Source of the DNA: Candidatus Melainabacteria bacterium
GTDB lineage: Bacteria; Cyanobacteriota; Vampirovibrionia; Gastranaerophilales; Gastranaerophilaceae
Assembly: GCA_003258735.1 (NCBI GenBank)
Contig: QHME01000003.1
Location: forward strand, 62,001-126,000
Length of the DNA: 64,000 bases
Reading direction: 5' to 3'
Part shown: one piece after another, positions 1 to 8,486 of the stretch
Numbering within the stretch: position 1 is the first letter of the stretch
Layout of the letters: every line of letters begins with the position of its first letter
Notes under the pieces: generated by a model
Told to the model about the DNA's origin: nothing
Database searches by the model: none
The model's input: the letters and a program-made list of their open reading frames with translations, nothing else
Translations under genes and position numbers: made by a program

Positions 1-711
1 TGTCCTGTGCATTTCAACCATCTCTGCAGCCTGTTTATTTTCAATAATTACGTCCTCCAACATATCAATGTCATCTTCCGTAAATTTCAAAATGCTTTGC
101 AATGATGGTGCATTAACCATTCTCAAAAGTTTTTGAAGTACCAGCTGATTATCTTTTAAAGCAGTTGTAAAGTATACTAAAGATTTCTGAATTTCCATCA
201 GTTGGAACAAAGCCTTGTTATTTGTGGTTTTCCTAAGAGAATCTTCAATGCTCTCTGTTTGCTTATTGATTATATTCAAATATCTCAAATAAAATTTTGC
301 AGCACGGAACAAGATGTTTAACATGAAATTTGCTTTATGTCGAGTATCAAAGAACTTCGCCGTATCAGCATTGAAAGAATTAATAATTTTATTTTCATGA
401 GAGCATACAGTAATTATACTTTCCGGAGTAAAAATCAAACCTAGCGGCAAAGTATCAAAATTACCTTCATCGTCCATCACTGGAACATTTGTAATGACCA
501 AAAGATTTCCGTCTTCAAAATCCATACGAGACAACTCATCCGCGTCTAACGAGTTATTCAAAAAGCTTTCATCTAAACCAAGTACCAAAGAAACTTGCTG
601 AATTTCTTCTCGAGTCGGATTAATAAGGTTAAACCACGAGCCTGAAACAGCCTCATTTAAGTTTAATTTTTGCAGTGAACCGTTGTCCAAGGTTTTTGTG
701 ATTTCTAACAT
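1..711 (-). CDS. CorA-family divalent metal (Mg2+/Co2+) transporter, C-terminus beyond window
   Basis: The frame is open from an ATG at 711 to the left edge, giving 237 codons of the N-terminal cytoplasmic domain. The order seen is a short beta-rich start containing INPTREEI, the acidic LDADELSR stretch followed by a strand ending LLVITNVPV, then a long helical region. This matches the soluble funnel domain of CorA proteins, which precedes two C-terminal membrane helices carrying the GMN motif; those lie outside the window, so the diagnostic motif is not visible. The family moves Mg2+ or Co2+ across the inner membrane. No neighbour explains its regulation. The following 385 bp to the next gene hold only repeats. 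Confidence 0.8.
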   Translation of the reverse strand, partial: MLEITKTLDNGSLQKLNLNEAVSGSWFNLINPTREEIQQVSLVLGLDESFLNNSLDADELSRMDFEDGNLLVITNVPVMDDEGNFDTLPLGLIFTPESIITVCSHENKIINSFNADTAKFFDTRHKANFMLNILFRAAKFYLRYLNIINKQTESIEDSLRKTTNNKALFQLMEIQKSLVYFTTALKDNQLVLQKLLRMVNAPSLQSILKFTEDDIDMLEDVIIENKQAAEMVEMHRT

Positions 712-818
712 AACTACTATTCCTAATTAGCCTGACTTCTTAAATTAAACTACACATTGTCCCAAAGTGCAATAGGTTAAATTGTGGAAATTTTTGCAGT
801 GGAAATTATGTTTTTATT

Positions 819-838
819 GTCGGTTTGGTAAAGCCGAC
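819..838. repeat. GTCGG/CCGAC hairpin
   Basis: Short inverted repeat GTCGGTTT-GGT-AAAGCCGAC in the corA to ytxH spacer. The same GGTCGGCA-type stem recurs at about 3809-3840 and 40409-40432. Confidence 0.4.
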
Positions 839-862
839 CTATAAAACATCAAAAAGGTCTAT

Positions 863-957
863 GTCACCCTGAACTTGTTTCAGGGTCTCAAGTATAACAA
901 GTTTTACCTAAGATAATAGCGTTTAATTAGAGATTCCGAAACAAGTTCGGAATGACA
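863..957. repeat. Interspersed intergenic repeat, copy A
   Basis: It starts GTCACCCTGAACTTGTTTC, has an AT-rich middle containing TTTAATTAGAGATTC, and ends ACAAGTTCGGAATGACA, so the two ends are inverted relative to each other. Very similar segments occur at 3689-3784, 11250-11327 and 56425-56550. It is followed by a pyrimidine-rich CTTGCC/CTTCCTG tract, which also accompanies other copies. The 712-1096 spacer holds no convincing gene. Confidence 0.75.
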
Positions 958-1096
958 GTTCTTTTATTCAGCCTTGCCCTCTTGCCTTCCTGCCTTCCGT
1001 AGCCCTGCTCCCACGTACATTCCCAAGATTAATATTGAAATTCATGAAAAAACATGATACAATTACGAAGAAATTTGAAAGACGAGGTTTACAACT

Positions 1097-1423
1097 ATGA
1101 GTAAGAACAAAGCATTTATGTTTTCAATGGGTGTTATTGCAGGTGTTGTCGGCGGTATCGTTGCAGGTGTTCTGTTTGCCCCAAAACCTGGTGAAGAATC
1201 AAGAAAGGAACTAAAAGACACTGTTTGCGACCTATATGACAAACATGCTCCACAAATTGCGGATGCAAAAAAACAAGCAATGGAATCTATTGACCTTATG
1301 AAATATAAGTTAGAAAGACAATTCCGCAAATTAAACAATTCAGTAAAATCTAAAAAAATGCAAAAAGCAAAAGAATTAGAAGATTCTGAAAACGGACAAA
1401 ACGAAAACGAATTTGATTACTAA
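1097..1423 (+). CDS. YtxH domain membrane-anchored protein
   Basis: A 108-residue protein with one N-terminal hydrophobic segment (about residues 8-28, glycine/valine-rich) followed by the LFAPKPGEESRKEL signature of YtxH proteins and a charged helical tail. It is probably an envelope-anchored, outward or cytoplasmic coiled helix of unknown biochemical role; in Bacillus the family is linked to general stress. It is first in a three-gene run with a DUF948-like gene and a second YtxH gene, the usual association for these families. The SD-like AAGACGAGG precedes the ATG. Confidence 0.8.
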   Translation: MSKNKAFMFSMGVIAGVVGGIVAGVLFAPKPGEESRKELKDTVCDLYDKHAPQIADAKKQAMESIDLMKYKLERQFRKLNNSVKSKKMQKAKELEDSENGQNENEFDY

Positions 1424-1446
1424 ATTACAACTAAAAGGATTTTTAA

Positions 1447-1812
1447 ATGAGTATTGAATTATCACAAATAGTATTAAACAACGGTTTAACATTTTTAGCT
1501 GTAGTAACTGCAATTGTAGTTGGTACTGTCGGATACTTCCTTGTTAAATTATTGATGGATTTGTCTACATTAACAAAAAATGCTAATGAAACTTCACTAA
1601 TATTAAACAACGAATTAAAACCGACATTGAAAGAATTAAACGAAACTATGCGTTCAATTAATTCTATTATCCAAAGCACAGATGAAGGTGTTGGAAACAT
1701 GAAATCAAGCCTTGAAAACGCAATAATTAAAACTAAAGCTTTTTCTGAAAGTCTTTTGGGCGGATTTTTCAAAGGTTTTATGACTGTGTATTCATTGATT
1801 AAAAAGAAATAG
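1447..1812 (+). CDS. DUF948-like membrane protein
   Basis: 121 residues: an N-terminal membrane helix (about 13-36) followed by a long amphipathic helix rich in N, E, L and T, which matches the small DUF948 proteins normally encoded next to YtxH proteins. It starts 23 bp after the first YtxH gene behind AAAAGGA, so co-transcription is likely. The function is unknown; the architecture suggests a membrane-tethered coiled coil. Confidence 0.7.
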   Translation: MSIELSQIVLNNGLTFLAVVTAIVVGTVGYFLVKLLMDLSTLTKNANETSLILNNELKPTLKELNETMRSINSIIQSTDEGVGNMKSSLENAIIKTKAFSESLLGGFFKGFMTVYSLIKKK

Positions 1813-1883
1813 AACTTTCAGGCAATGTAAATACAACTAATTAAGTTTATACTTATGTGAGACTAACTAAAAGGAGAATAAAT

Positions 1884-2204
1884 ATGTCAACATCAAGATT
1901 TTTAGCAGGTTTTATTGTTGGTGGCGCAATTGGTGCCATTGCAGGGATTTTACTTGCTCCTAAATCAGGCGAAGAAACAAGAAAAATTTTAGCTGATACA
2001 GCTTCTGATATGGCAAGAAGAGCAGACGAAACTGCAAAACAAATCCAAGTAAAAGCTGATGATGCTGTTTCTGACCTTCAAAAAAAAGGTGAAGAAATCA
2101 AAGAAAAACTTCAAGACTTAATTGCAAAACAAAAAGAAGCTAAAGCATCTAAAGCAGAAGAAGATGATGATGATGACGATGATGAATCTGAAGATGAAGA
2201 ATAG
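1884..2204 (+). CDS. YtxH domain protein with acidic tail
   Basis: 106 residues with a glycine/alanine-rich membrane segment (about 4-24), then LLAPKSGEETRKI, the YtxH hallmark, an alanine-rich helix and a strongly acidic C terminus of consecutive Asp/Glu residues. The frame opens earlier, at 1857, but the ATG at 1884 is preceded by AAAAGGAG at the right distance and begins a typical YtxH N terminus. It is a paralogue of the gene at 1097 and closes the operon, followed by a terminator. Confidence 0.82.
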   Translation: MSTSRFLAGFIVGGAIGAIAGILLAPKSGEETRKILADTASDMARRADETAKQIQVKADDAVSDLQKKGEEIKEKLQDLIAKQKEAKASKAEEDDDDDDDESEDEE

Positions 2205-2233
2205 TCATTAAATCTATCTAAAATGTATCTAAG

Positions 2234-2261
2234 GAGAGGTCGCGAATGCGGCCTCTTTTTA
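2234..2261 (+). terminator. Rho-independent terminator of ytxH operon
   Basis: GAGGTCGC-GAAT-GCGGCCTC stem (one G-T pair) followed by TTTTT. Confidence 0.8.
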
Positions 2262-2284
2262 GCTATATAATTTTCTACTACAAT

Positions 2285-2608
2285 CTAAAGCAACGATTCT
2301 GATACTTTGTACAAAATATTCAACTTCTCTTCATCTTCTGAAATAAATTGAATATTCTTATTTATCGCTTTGATATACTCTTCTTTGGAACTCAGAGTCT
2401 TAAATGAAAACAACTGCGAAATGTCTATATTCAAAGCTTTTGAAATCTTTTCTATAGTTTCAGGTTGCGGATAATTCCTTCCGGTTTCTATTTTGCTCAA
2501 ACTTGTAATATCCATATTAATCATTTCTGCTAACTTCTCCTGTGTAATATTACAAGACTTACGCAAAAATTTTATTCTCTGTCCTAATTTTATTTTCAAA
2601 TTATCCAT
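2285..2608 (-). CDS. XRE-family HTH regulator, module 1
   Basis: 107 residues. The N-terminal two thirds are a Cro/C1-type helix-turn-helix: GQRIKFLRKS, then TQEKLAEMINMDITSLSKIE as helices 2-3 and GRNYPQPETIEKISKAL. The remaining tail of about 35 residues has no recognised domain. The gene is divergent from the prepilin-like gene at 2738 across 129 bp. Regulators at 44182 and 11411 share the same layout and length and also face prepilin genes. Inference: it represses or activates its neighbour and itself through the repeated sites around 2661-2725. Confidence 0.85.
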   Translation of the reverse strand: MDNLKIKLGQRIKFLRKSCNITQEKLAEMINMDITSLSKIETGRNYPQPETIEKISKALNIDISQLFSFKTLSSKEEYIKAINKNIQFISEDEEKLNILYKVSESLL

Positions 2609-2660
2609 AAAAACCTCAAAAATATAATACTAACAATCCGCTGAACAAATAATAGATTAG

Positions 2661-2725
2661 TAAGCATAATTTTTATTGACTTTTATGCCTAGCAAACATA
2701 TAATAATGACAGTTAAGCATAATTT
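2661..2725 (+). promoter_or_regulatory. Promoter of prepilin module 1 flanked by operator-like repeats
   Basis: TTGACT (2676-2681), a 17-bp spacer and TATAAT (2699-2704) form a near-consensus sigma70 promoter pointing at 2738. A 12-bp direct repeat TAAGCATAATTT lies at 2661-2672, just upstream of the -35, and again at 2714-2725, just downstream of the -10. A near-match in inverse orientation (TTATGCCTA, 2683-2691) lies in the spacer. Three sites bracketing a promoter is the pattern expected for XRE operators; binding is inferred. Confidence 0.7.
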
Positions 2726-2737
2726 AAGGAATTTAAT

Positions 2738-3436
2738 ATGACAAATAAATCAAGAAAGGTGAGACTGGGGTTCACACTTGCTGAAGTTTTAATCACTCTT
2801 GGCATCATTGGAATTGTCGCGGCGCTGACAATTCCAAATTTGATTACAAATTATCAAAAACATGTGACAGTAACTAAACTCCAAAAAGCGATATCTATAC
2901 TAAATCAGGCATATAAAATGTCCTATGATGATGTTGGAGAGCCTTCGGCAACAGAATCTTTTGCAATGGGTAGTGATGCGTATTTTAACAAATATTGGGC
3001 ACCTTATATAAAAACTGCAATTATCTGCAAAACTTATCAACAATGTGGGTATAAAAGAATCAATCCTTGGCTTGGAGCAAATCATGCGGTTTCAAATACC
3101 GCGGTTGTTGCAAATAATGAAAGGACAACTTTTTATACCTCAGATGGGTTTTTATACATAATATTTACATCCCAAGGTGGCAGTAAACCCGGAACATATG
3201 TTAAAAATTCACAAGTATATGTCGATATAAATGGTGGCGAAGGGCCAAATGTCTATGGGCGCGACTTGTTTATATTGACTCGAGTTGAAGAAGAGGGTGG
3301 AGGGATACAGCCATACGGCTACAAATCTACAGCTGAAGAAGTTAATAATTCATGTTCAAAGAAAGGATTTGGATATTATTGTGCAGAAAAAATCCGCCGC
3401 GCCGGCTGGAAAATTGAAAAAGATTATCCATGGTAA
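2738..3436 (+). CDS. Type IV prepilin-like protein, module 1 (family A)
   Basis: 232 residues. The N terminus has a positively charged leader and the prepilin peptidase motif G11-FTLAE with Glu at +5 of the mature protein, followed by the hydrophobic pilin helix to about residue 35. The globular part has several Cys, the VDINGGEGPN..GRD motif (a possible Ca2+-binding loop seen in many pseudopilins) and ends CAEKIRRAGWKIEKDYPW. The same ending closes the protein at 44647, so these two form one subfamily. It should be processed at the inner membrane and built into a pilus or pseudopilus, but no assembly genes are in the window. SD AAGGA precedes the ATG. An upstream XRE gene faces away from it. 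Confidence 0.88.
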   Translation: MTNKSRKVRLGFTLAEVLITLGIIGIVAALTIPNLITNYQKHVTVTKLQKAISILNQAYKMSYDDVGEPSATESFAMGSDAYFNKYWAPYIKTAIICKTYQQCGYKRINPWLGANHAVSNTAVVANNERTTFYTSDGFLYIIFTSQGGSKPGTYVKNSQVYVDINGGEGPNVYGRDLFILTRVEEEGGGIQPYGYKSTAEEVNNSCSKKGFGYYCAEKIRRAGWKIEKDYPW

Positions 3437-3483
3437 TAACGGAGGGCAAGAGGTCAGCATGGCAAGATGGCGGACTTTGTAAT

Positions 3484-3784
3484 ATTGTCATTCCAAAACA
3501 CAGAATGACATAGTTTTTGATTTAGTTAGAGATTCTGAATAGGATAAAATCTAAGCCAAACGCGCCCACAAGATTTTTAATCCTTTCAGAATGACAGAGA
3601 CCTGTGTGTTTAATAGGTGGGCTAGTGAGCCCACCCTACTTTGTATCACGTCTTATTTCAACATTTTTAATCAATCAAAAAAGTTATTGTCACCCTGAAT
3701 TTATTTCAGGGTCTCTAATTTTACAAATTTCACATAAGGCTAATATGCTAAATTTGAGATGCTGAAAACCAGTTCAGCATGACA
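3484..3784. repeat. Interspersed intergenic repeats, two adjacent copies (copy B)
   Basis: A degenerate copy (3484-3597) starts TGTCATTCC, contains TTAGAGATTCTGAA and ends TTCAGAATGACA. A better copy (3689-3784) runs from GTCACCCTGAATTT to GTTCAGCATGACA. Both match the family at 863 and 56425. The 3437-3864 spacer contains no gene; its remainder is a gyrB-side hairpin. Confidence 0.7.
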
Positions 3785-3808
3785 ATATTAAAAAGTCATT
3801 ACAAATTA

Positions 3809-3840
3809 CACATCGGTCGGCATTTTATGCCGACCGATGT
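3809..3840 (-). terminator. Hairpin downstream of gyrB
   Basis: Perfect 14-bp stem ACATCGGTCGGCAT-TT-TATGCCGACCGATGT. It lies 3' of gyrB on the minus strand; the T-run is poor, so it may act as a 3' end stabiliser rather than a strict terminator. Confidence 0.55.
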
Positions 3841-3864
3841 GTTAAACAATCTATCTTCAAAACT

Positions 3865-6414
3865 CTATGTATCAATATTTGTTGCATAAACCGCATGTGT
3901 TTGAATAAAGTCACGTCTTGGTTCAACTTTATCACCCATCAATACGTCAAACAACTGGTCACAAAGCATTGCATCTTCAAGATTTACTTTTAACAATGTT
4001 CTTGTTGCAGGATCCATTGTTGTTTCCCAAAGTTGTTGTGGCATCATTTCACCCAAACCTTTGAAACGTTGAATTTGCAAACCTTTTTGACCTCTATCAT
4101 CAATAAGTTTTTGTAATTTTTCAAATGAATCAATTTCATACTTTTCTGTATCTGTTTCTAAAATTAAACCATCTGACTCTTCAATCAAGAAATCACGAAT
4201 TACAGGGTAAGCTGCTTTCAATTTCTTGAATTCTGAACTCTTGATAATATTTTGGTTCAAAATTACGTGTTCTTCATCATTTAAGTGCAACATAAATGAA
4301 TATTTTGAATTTTCGGGATTGTATTTTATTTCAACCTTATAATTCTCAGCCTCTTGAATATTGTAATTTTGTGCGTGATCTACCAAATAGTGATTCAAGT
4401 AATCGCAAACCTCATTCATTCTTGATTGACTGTCAAAGTCTTCCAATTTGATATCTGAACGGATTAAACCTCTCAAAAATACTGCAGGATACAAGTTCAA
4501 AATTGGATTGTTGTAAGAACGATAAAATTCTGACATGTTTTTGATAAGTTCTAATAACTCATCACCTGTTTTTACGTTTTTCTTTTCTTTATCTGACAAA
4601 CTCAAGTTCTTGATACCACGTTCTTTCAACATTTTGTCCAAAACATGTTCATTAAACAAATACTCTGCGGTTTTACCTTGAGTAACCTTGAACAATGGAG
4701 GTTGAGCAATATATACATAACCGTTTTCAATAAGCGATTTTGCGTATCTAAAGAAGAATGTCAACATCAAAGTTCTAATGTGAGCACCGTCGACATCGGC
4801 ATCGGTCATGATGATAATTTTGTGATATCTCAATTTATCAATCTCAACTTCTTCTTCGTTTCTGCTGATTTTGATACCGAAAGCTTGAACCATTGATTGA
4901 ATTTCGTTATTGGCATAAATTCTATCAAGTCTTGCCTTTTCAACGTTAAGAATTTTACCTCTCAATGGTAAAATCGCTTGGAACATTCTGTTTCTACCTT
5001 GTTTTGCAGAACCACCAGCTGAATCCCCTTCGACTAAGAAGATTTCGCATTTTTCAGGCTCGCGGTTAGAACAATCTGCCAATTTACCAGGAAGGGTAGA
5101 ATTTTCAAGAACAGATTTTCTTCTTGTAAGTTCTCTTGCCCTTCTTGCAGCCTCTCTTGCGCGTTGAGCTTGAAGAGTTTTTTCCAAAATTGATTTTGCA
5201 ATTTTTGGGTTGAATTCAAGCCATTCTTGTAACTTGTCACGAACAGCATCTTGAACAGCACCCATTGCCTCTTGAGAACCAAGTTTTTCTTTTGTTTGAC
5301 CTTCAAATTCAGGATTTGGGATTTTAACTGAAACAATCGCTGTCAAACCTTCTCTAACATCTTCTCCTGACAAATTAGATTCTGAATCTTTCAAAATATT
5401 ATTTTTTCTTGCATAATCATTCAATACACGAGTGATTGAGTTTCTGAAACCTGTCAAGTGAGTACCGCCTGAATGTGTGTTGATATTGTTTGCAAAAGAC
5501 AAAACACTTTCTTGATAAGAATCAGTGTATTGCATTGCAACTTCAACTTGCAAGTCCCCAACAACTTTGTCAATATAAATAGGTTTTTCATGAAGAACAG
5601 TTTTATTTTTGTTCAAAAATTCTACATAACTGCCGATACCACCCTCATAGTGGAATGTTTCAACTTCTTCTGAATCGTGACGAGAGAAGATAATTTTCAA
5701 ACCTTTATTCAAAAATGCCATCTCTCTCAATCTGTTACCAATTACATCACAGTCAATTTCTGTAGTTTCGGTAAAGATTTCAGGATCTGGCCACCAAGTA
5801 GTTTTTGTACCTGTTTTAGTTGTTGCCTCACCTTTTTCAACAGGCGCAAGAGGTTCACCTCTCATATATTCTTGACGCCAAACATACCCATCACGAGAAA
5901 CTTCTACAATATATTTTTCTGATAACGCGTTTACAACAGATGCACCTACACCGTGAAGACCGCCTGATACTTTATAACCACCATCACCAAATTTACCACC
6001 TGCGTGAAGTACCGTATGAACGATTTCCAAAGCAGACTTTCCGCTATCAGATTTGATATCGACAGGAATACCACGACCATTATCTTCAACAGTAATACTG
6101 TTGTCTTTGTGGATAGTTACATGAATATCTGTACAAAAACCTGCTAATGCTTCGTCAATAGAGTTATCAACGATTTCATAAATACAATGGTGCAAACCTC
6201 TTTGTGAAGTTGAACCGATATACATCCCCGGTCTTACGCGAACAGCTTCCAAACCTTCCAAAACCCTGATGTTACTAGCATCATATTGCTTTGAAGTATG
6301 AGTTTCAATTTCTTCATACTGTTGTTCAACTTGCTCTTGAACCTGAGCTTTCTCAACTTCTTTTATCGCTTCCATACCTTTATCATTAATAATATCTTGT
6401 GCGTTATCAGCCAT
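3865..6414 (-). CDS. gyrB: DNA gyrase subunit B
   Basis: 849 residues. The ATP-dependent topoisomerase subunit supplies ATPase and TOPRIM functions for negative supercoiling with GyrA. Visible motifs in order are the GHKL ATPase elements EIVDNSIDEALAG, DNGRGIPV and GLHGVGASVVNALS; the TOPRIM EGDSAGGSAKQGR and DADVDGAHIRTL; and the C-terminal QRFKGLGEMMPQQLWETTMDP, whose QLWETTM favours GyrB over ParE. There is an extra, charged N-terminal tail of about 45 residues before the usual start region. An insert of roughly 170 residues follows the TOPRIM, as in proteobacterial GyrB, making it longer than the 640-residue class. GGGAGA precedes the ATG. It is transcribed alone. Confidence 0.95.
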   Translation of the reverse strand: MADNAQDIINDKGMEAIKEVEKAQVQEQVEQQYEEIETHTSKQYDASNIRVLEGLEAVRVRPGMYIGSTSQRGLHHCIYEIVDNSIDEALAGFCTDIHVTIHKDNSITVEDNGRGIPVDIKSDSGKSALEIVHTVLHAGGKFGDGGYKVSGGLHGVGASVVNALSEKYIVEVSRDGYVWRQEYMRGEPLAPVEKGEATTKTGTKTTWWPDPEIFTETTEIDCDVIGNRLREMAFLNKGLKIIFSRHDSEEVETFHYEGGIGSYVEFLNKNKTVLHEKPIYIDKVVGDLQVEVAMQYTDSYQESVLSFANNINTHSGGTHLTGFRNSITRVLNDYARKNNILKDSESNLSGEDVREGLTAIVSVKIPNPEFEGQTKEKLGSQEAMGAVQDAVRDKLQEWLEFNPKIAKSILEKTLQAQRAREAARRARELTRRKSVLENSTLPGKLADCSNREPEKCEIFLVEGDSAGGSAKQGRNRMFQAILPLRGKILNVEKARLDRIYANNEIQSMVQAFGIKISRNEEEVEIDKLRYHKIIIMTDADVDGAHIRTLMLTFFFRYAKSLIENGYVYIAQPPLFKVTQGKTAEYLFNEHVLDKMLKERGIKNLSLSDKEKKNVKTGDELLELIKNMSEFYRSYNNPILNLYPAVFLRGLIRSDIKLEDFDSQSRMNEVCDYLNHYLVDHAQNYNIQEAENYKVEIKYNPENSKYSFMLHLNDEEHVILNQNIIKSSEFKKLKAAYPVIRDFLIEESDGLILETDTEKYEIDSFEKLQKLIDDRGQKGLQIQRFKGLGEMMPQQLWETTMDPATRTLLKVNLEDAMLCDQLFDVLMGDKVEPRRDFIQTHAVYATNIDT

Positions 6415-6633
6415 ATACTTCTCCCTAATCTACTGGTATATGTTACAGTATAGCACAAAAACAGGTATCTTAACAAATATGTTTACTTATGTTAGCAAAA
6501 CAACAACACTCAGCCCTAAATCAATAAATTAATATTGACAATAGAGCCTTATAGCTGATAAAATTTTACTGGGTAGTTATATCCAAAATTTAGTGTACAA
6601 TGTATAATAACAAACTTGGCAACGGAAGGTGAA

Positions 6634-6891
6634 ATGGAAAAAATCAGCGTAAAAATATGTCTTGGAGAAACCTGTTTTGTAATGGGAGCAGAGAACCTTC
6701 AAGAGCTTAGCCGATTAATTCCAGAAAGATATGGCGACAGTGTAGAGCTTGCAGGAACTCCTTGCATGGGTTATTGTGCTGCGGATTGGAAAATATCAAA
6801 AGCACCTTATGCCAAAGTTGATAACGATGTTATCAAAGATGCGACAGTCGAAAAAATCATTTCGGCAATAGATGAAAAATTAGCTAAGTAA
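6634..6891 (+). CDS. Thioredoxin-like [2Fe-2S] ferredoxin (NuoE/HydC-like)
   Basis: 85 residues beginning at the ATG after GGAAGG; an in-frame TTG lies 18 bp upstream but has no ribosome site. The spacing of cysteines (CLGETC near the N terminus, then CMGYC after about 35 residues) is that of the thioredoxin-fold 2Fe-2S domain found in NuoE and hydrogenase small subunits. It is 20 bp upstream of the [FeFe]-hydrogenase and is almost certainly its electron-transfer partner, linking it to ferredoxin or NAD(P)H. TATAAT at 6603 lies in the leader region. Confidence 0.82.
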   Translation: MEKISVKICLGETCFVMGAENLQELSRLIPERYGDSVELAGTPCMGYCAADWKISKAPYAKVDNDVIKDATVEKIISAIDEKLAK

Positions 6892-6911
6892 AAAATAGAA
6901 AAGGAAAAGAA

Positions 6912-8378
6912 ATGGCTGTAAATTCACCAAGACAAACATCTCAATTAAAAAGAGAAATTCTCGTAAGATTAATTAAAGCATATCTAAGCGGTAATTTTGA
7001 AGAAAACACAAGATTAATTCCTTACGATATGAGACCAAAAGGTAGTGAAGTTCCATATAGATGCTGTATTCATAAAGAAAGAGCTATCTTGAGAGACCGC
7101 GCAATTGCAGGATTAGGTTTATCGATTGAAGAGGCTGATGACAGCGTATTATTATCAACTTACGCCAAACACGCAGAAAGCAGAAAAGAACCGGAAGAAC
7201 ACCCACTAACAGTTCTTACAACCGCTTGTAAGGGTTGCGTACCTTCAAGAATCTATGTAACAGACCTTTGTCAAGGTTGTGTTGCTAGACCTTGTGAATC
7301 AACTTGTCGTTTTGGTGCAATTTCTGTTCATGACGGCAAATCTCACATTGACCCAGAGAAATGTAAAAACTGCGGAATGTGCGCTCAAGTTTGCCCTTAC
7401 CAAGCAATTACAAAAATTATCGTTCCTTGTGAAAACGCTTGTCCGGTAGGTGCTATCGCTAAAGACGAAGAAGGTCATGCAAGAATCGATTTTGACAAAT
7501 GTATTTCTTGCGGAAAATGTGTAAGCGCATGTCCATTTGGCGCAGTACACGAAAAAAGCCAAGTTATTGACATTCTGCAAACAATGAAAGCTGGTAAAAA
7601 AGTTGTTGCAATGATTGCCCCTGCTATTATGGGTCAATTGCCTTGTTCACCAAAACAATTGAAACAAGCCATCTTGTCACTAGGTTTCAGTGATGTTGTA
7701 GAAGTCGCAGAGGGCGCTGATATCACAACTAAAAACGAGGCTGCCGAATTTGTTGAAAGAATGGAAAGAGGAGACGGTTTTATGACAACATCTTGCTGCG
7801 CAGGATACAACGAACTCGTTGAAAAACATGTTCCAGAATTAAAACCTTTCCGCTCAGAAACAAAAACACCTGCATACTACACAGCAGAATTGGTAAAAAA
7901 AGAAACACCTGATGCTGTTACAGTGTTCTTTAGCCCTTGTGTTGCAAAAAGACGTGAGGCTCTTCAAAATCCACAAATTGATTACGTTTTGAACTTTGAA
8001 GAATTAGGTGCATGGTTCACAGCACTTGATATAAAAGTTGATACTTGTGACGAATCTGAATATAGAAAAGAATCATCAGCAGAGGCTAGAAACTTTGCCG
8101 TTACAGGTGGTGTTGCAGGTGCAGTTAATGCATTGCTTGATGACGATAAAAAAGCTACACCTTATGTAGTTGACGGTTTAAATAAACAATCAATCAGAGA
8201 TTTGAAAAAATTTGCCAAAAACGGTAAATGCGATTTGGGCAATTTAATTGAAGTTATGGCTTGTACAGGTGGCTGTTTGGGCGGTTCTGCTACAATCAAC
8301 GCTTATAAACCTGCTGTAAAACAATTGACAAACTATGTAAAAGAAAGTCCTGAAATTAAAGATGTAGTAAAAGAATAA
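6912..8378 (+). CDS. [FeFe]-hydrogenase, group B-like monomeric catalytic subunit
   Basis: 488 residues catalysing reversible proton reduction to H2. The N-terminal half carries ferredoxin-type cysteine clusters: CQGCVARPCESTC, CKNCGMCAQVCP, CENACP and CISCGKCVSACP. The H-cluster domain shows L1 MTTSCCAGY (Pro of the canonical TSCCP replaced by Ala), L2 FFSPCVAKRRE and L3 EVMACTGGCLGGSA, which together hold the catalytic cysteines. The cluster layout and long N-terminal domain resemble group B enzymes. It sits 20 bp behind the 2Fe-2S partner in a two-gene operon that ends at a strong hairpin. The maturase HydF is encoded at 22250; HydE and HydG are not in the window. It is probably an outlet for reduced ferredoxin during fermentation. 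Confidence 0.92.
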   Translation: MAVNSPRQTSQLKREILVRLIKAYLSGNFEENTRLIPYDMRPKGSEVPYRCCIHKERAILRDRAIAGLGLSIEEADDSVLLSTYAKHAESRKEPEEHPLTVLTTACKGCVPSRIYVTDLCQGCVARPCESTCRFGAISVHDGKSHIDPEKCKNCGMCAQVCPYQAITKIIVPCENACPVGAIAKDEEGHARIDFDKCISCGKCVSACPFGAVHEKSQVIDILQTMKAGKKVVAMIAPAIMGQLPCSPKQLKQAILSLGFSDVVEVAEGADITTKNEAAEFVERMERGDGFMTTSCCAGYNELVEKHVPELKPFRSETKTPAYYTAELVKKETPDAVTVFFSPCVAKRREALQNPQIDYVLNFEELGAWFTALDIKVDTCDESEYRKESSAEARNFAVTGGVAGAVNALLDDDKKATPYVVDGLNKQSIRDLKKFAKNGKCDLGNLIEVMACTGGCLGGSATINAYKPAVKQLTNYVKESPEIKDVVKE

Positions 8379-8400
8379 GGGCTAAGATTAATATTTTTTA

Positions 8401-8436
8401 CAAGCTGGGATTTGCATATGTAAATCCCAGCTTGTT
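8401..8436 (+). terminator. Terminator of hydrogenase operon
   Basis: Perfect inverted repeat CAAGCTGGGATTT / AAATCCCAGCTTG followed by TTATTT. Confidence 0.75.
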
Positions 8437-8486
8437 ATTTAATCTATCAACATTTATTAAGTTGCCCTGAACCTGATACTATTTTT

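Noticed and set aside
721..1060. Possible CRISPR-like repeats in the spacer
   Set aside because: The repeat is a single interspersed copy with inverted ends; no regular repeat-spacer units exist anywhere in the window.
5034..5336. ORF of 100 residues on the minus strand inside gyrB
   Set aside because: It is in another frame of a clear gyrB gene, has low-complexity Leu/Lys/Gln composition and no ribosome site.
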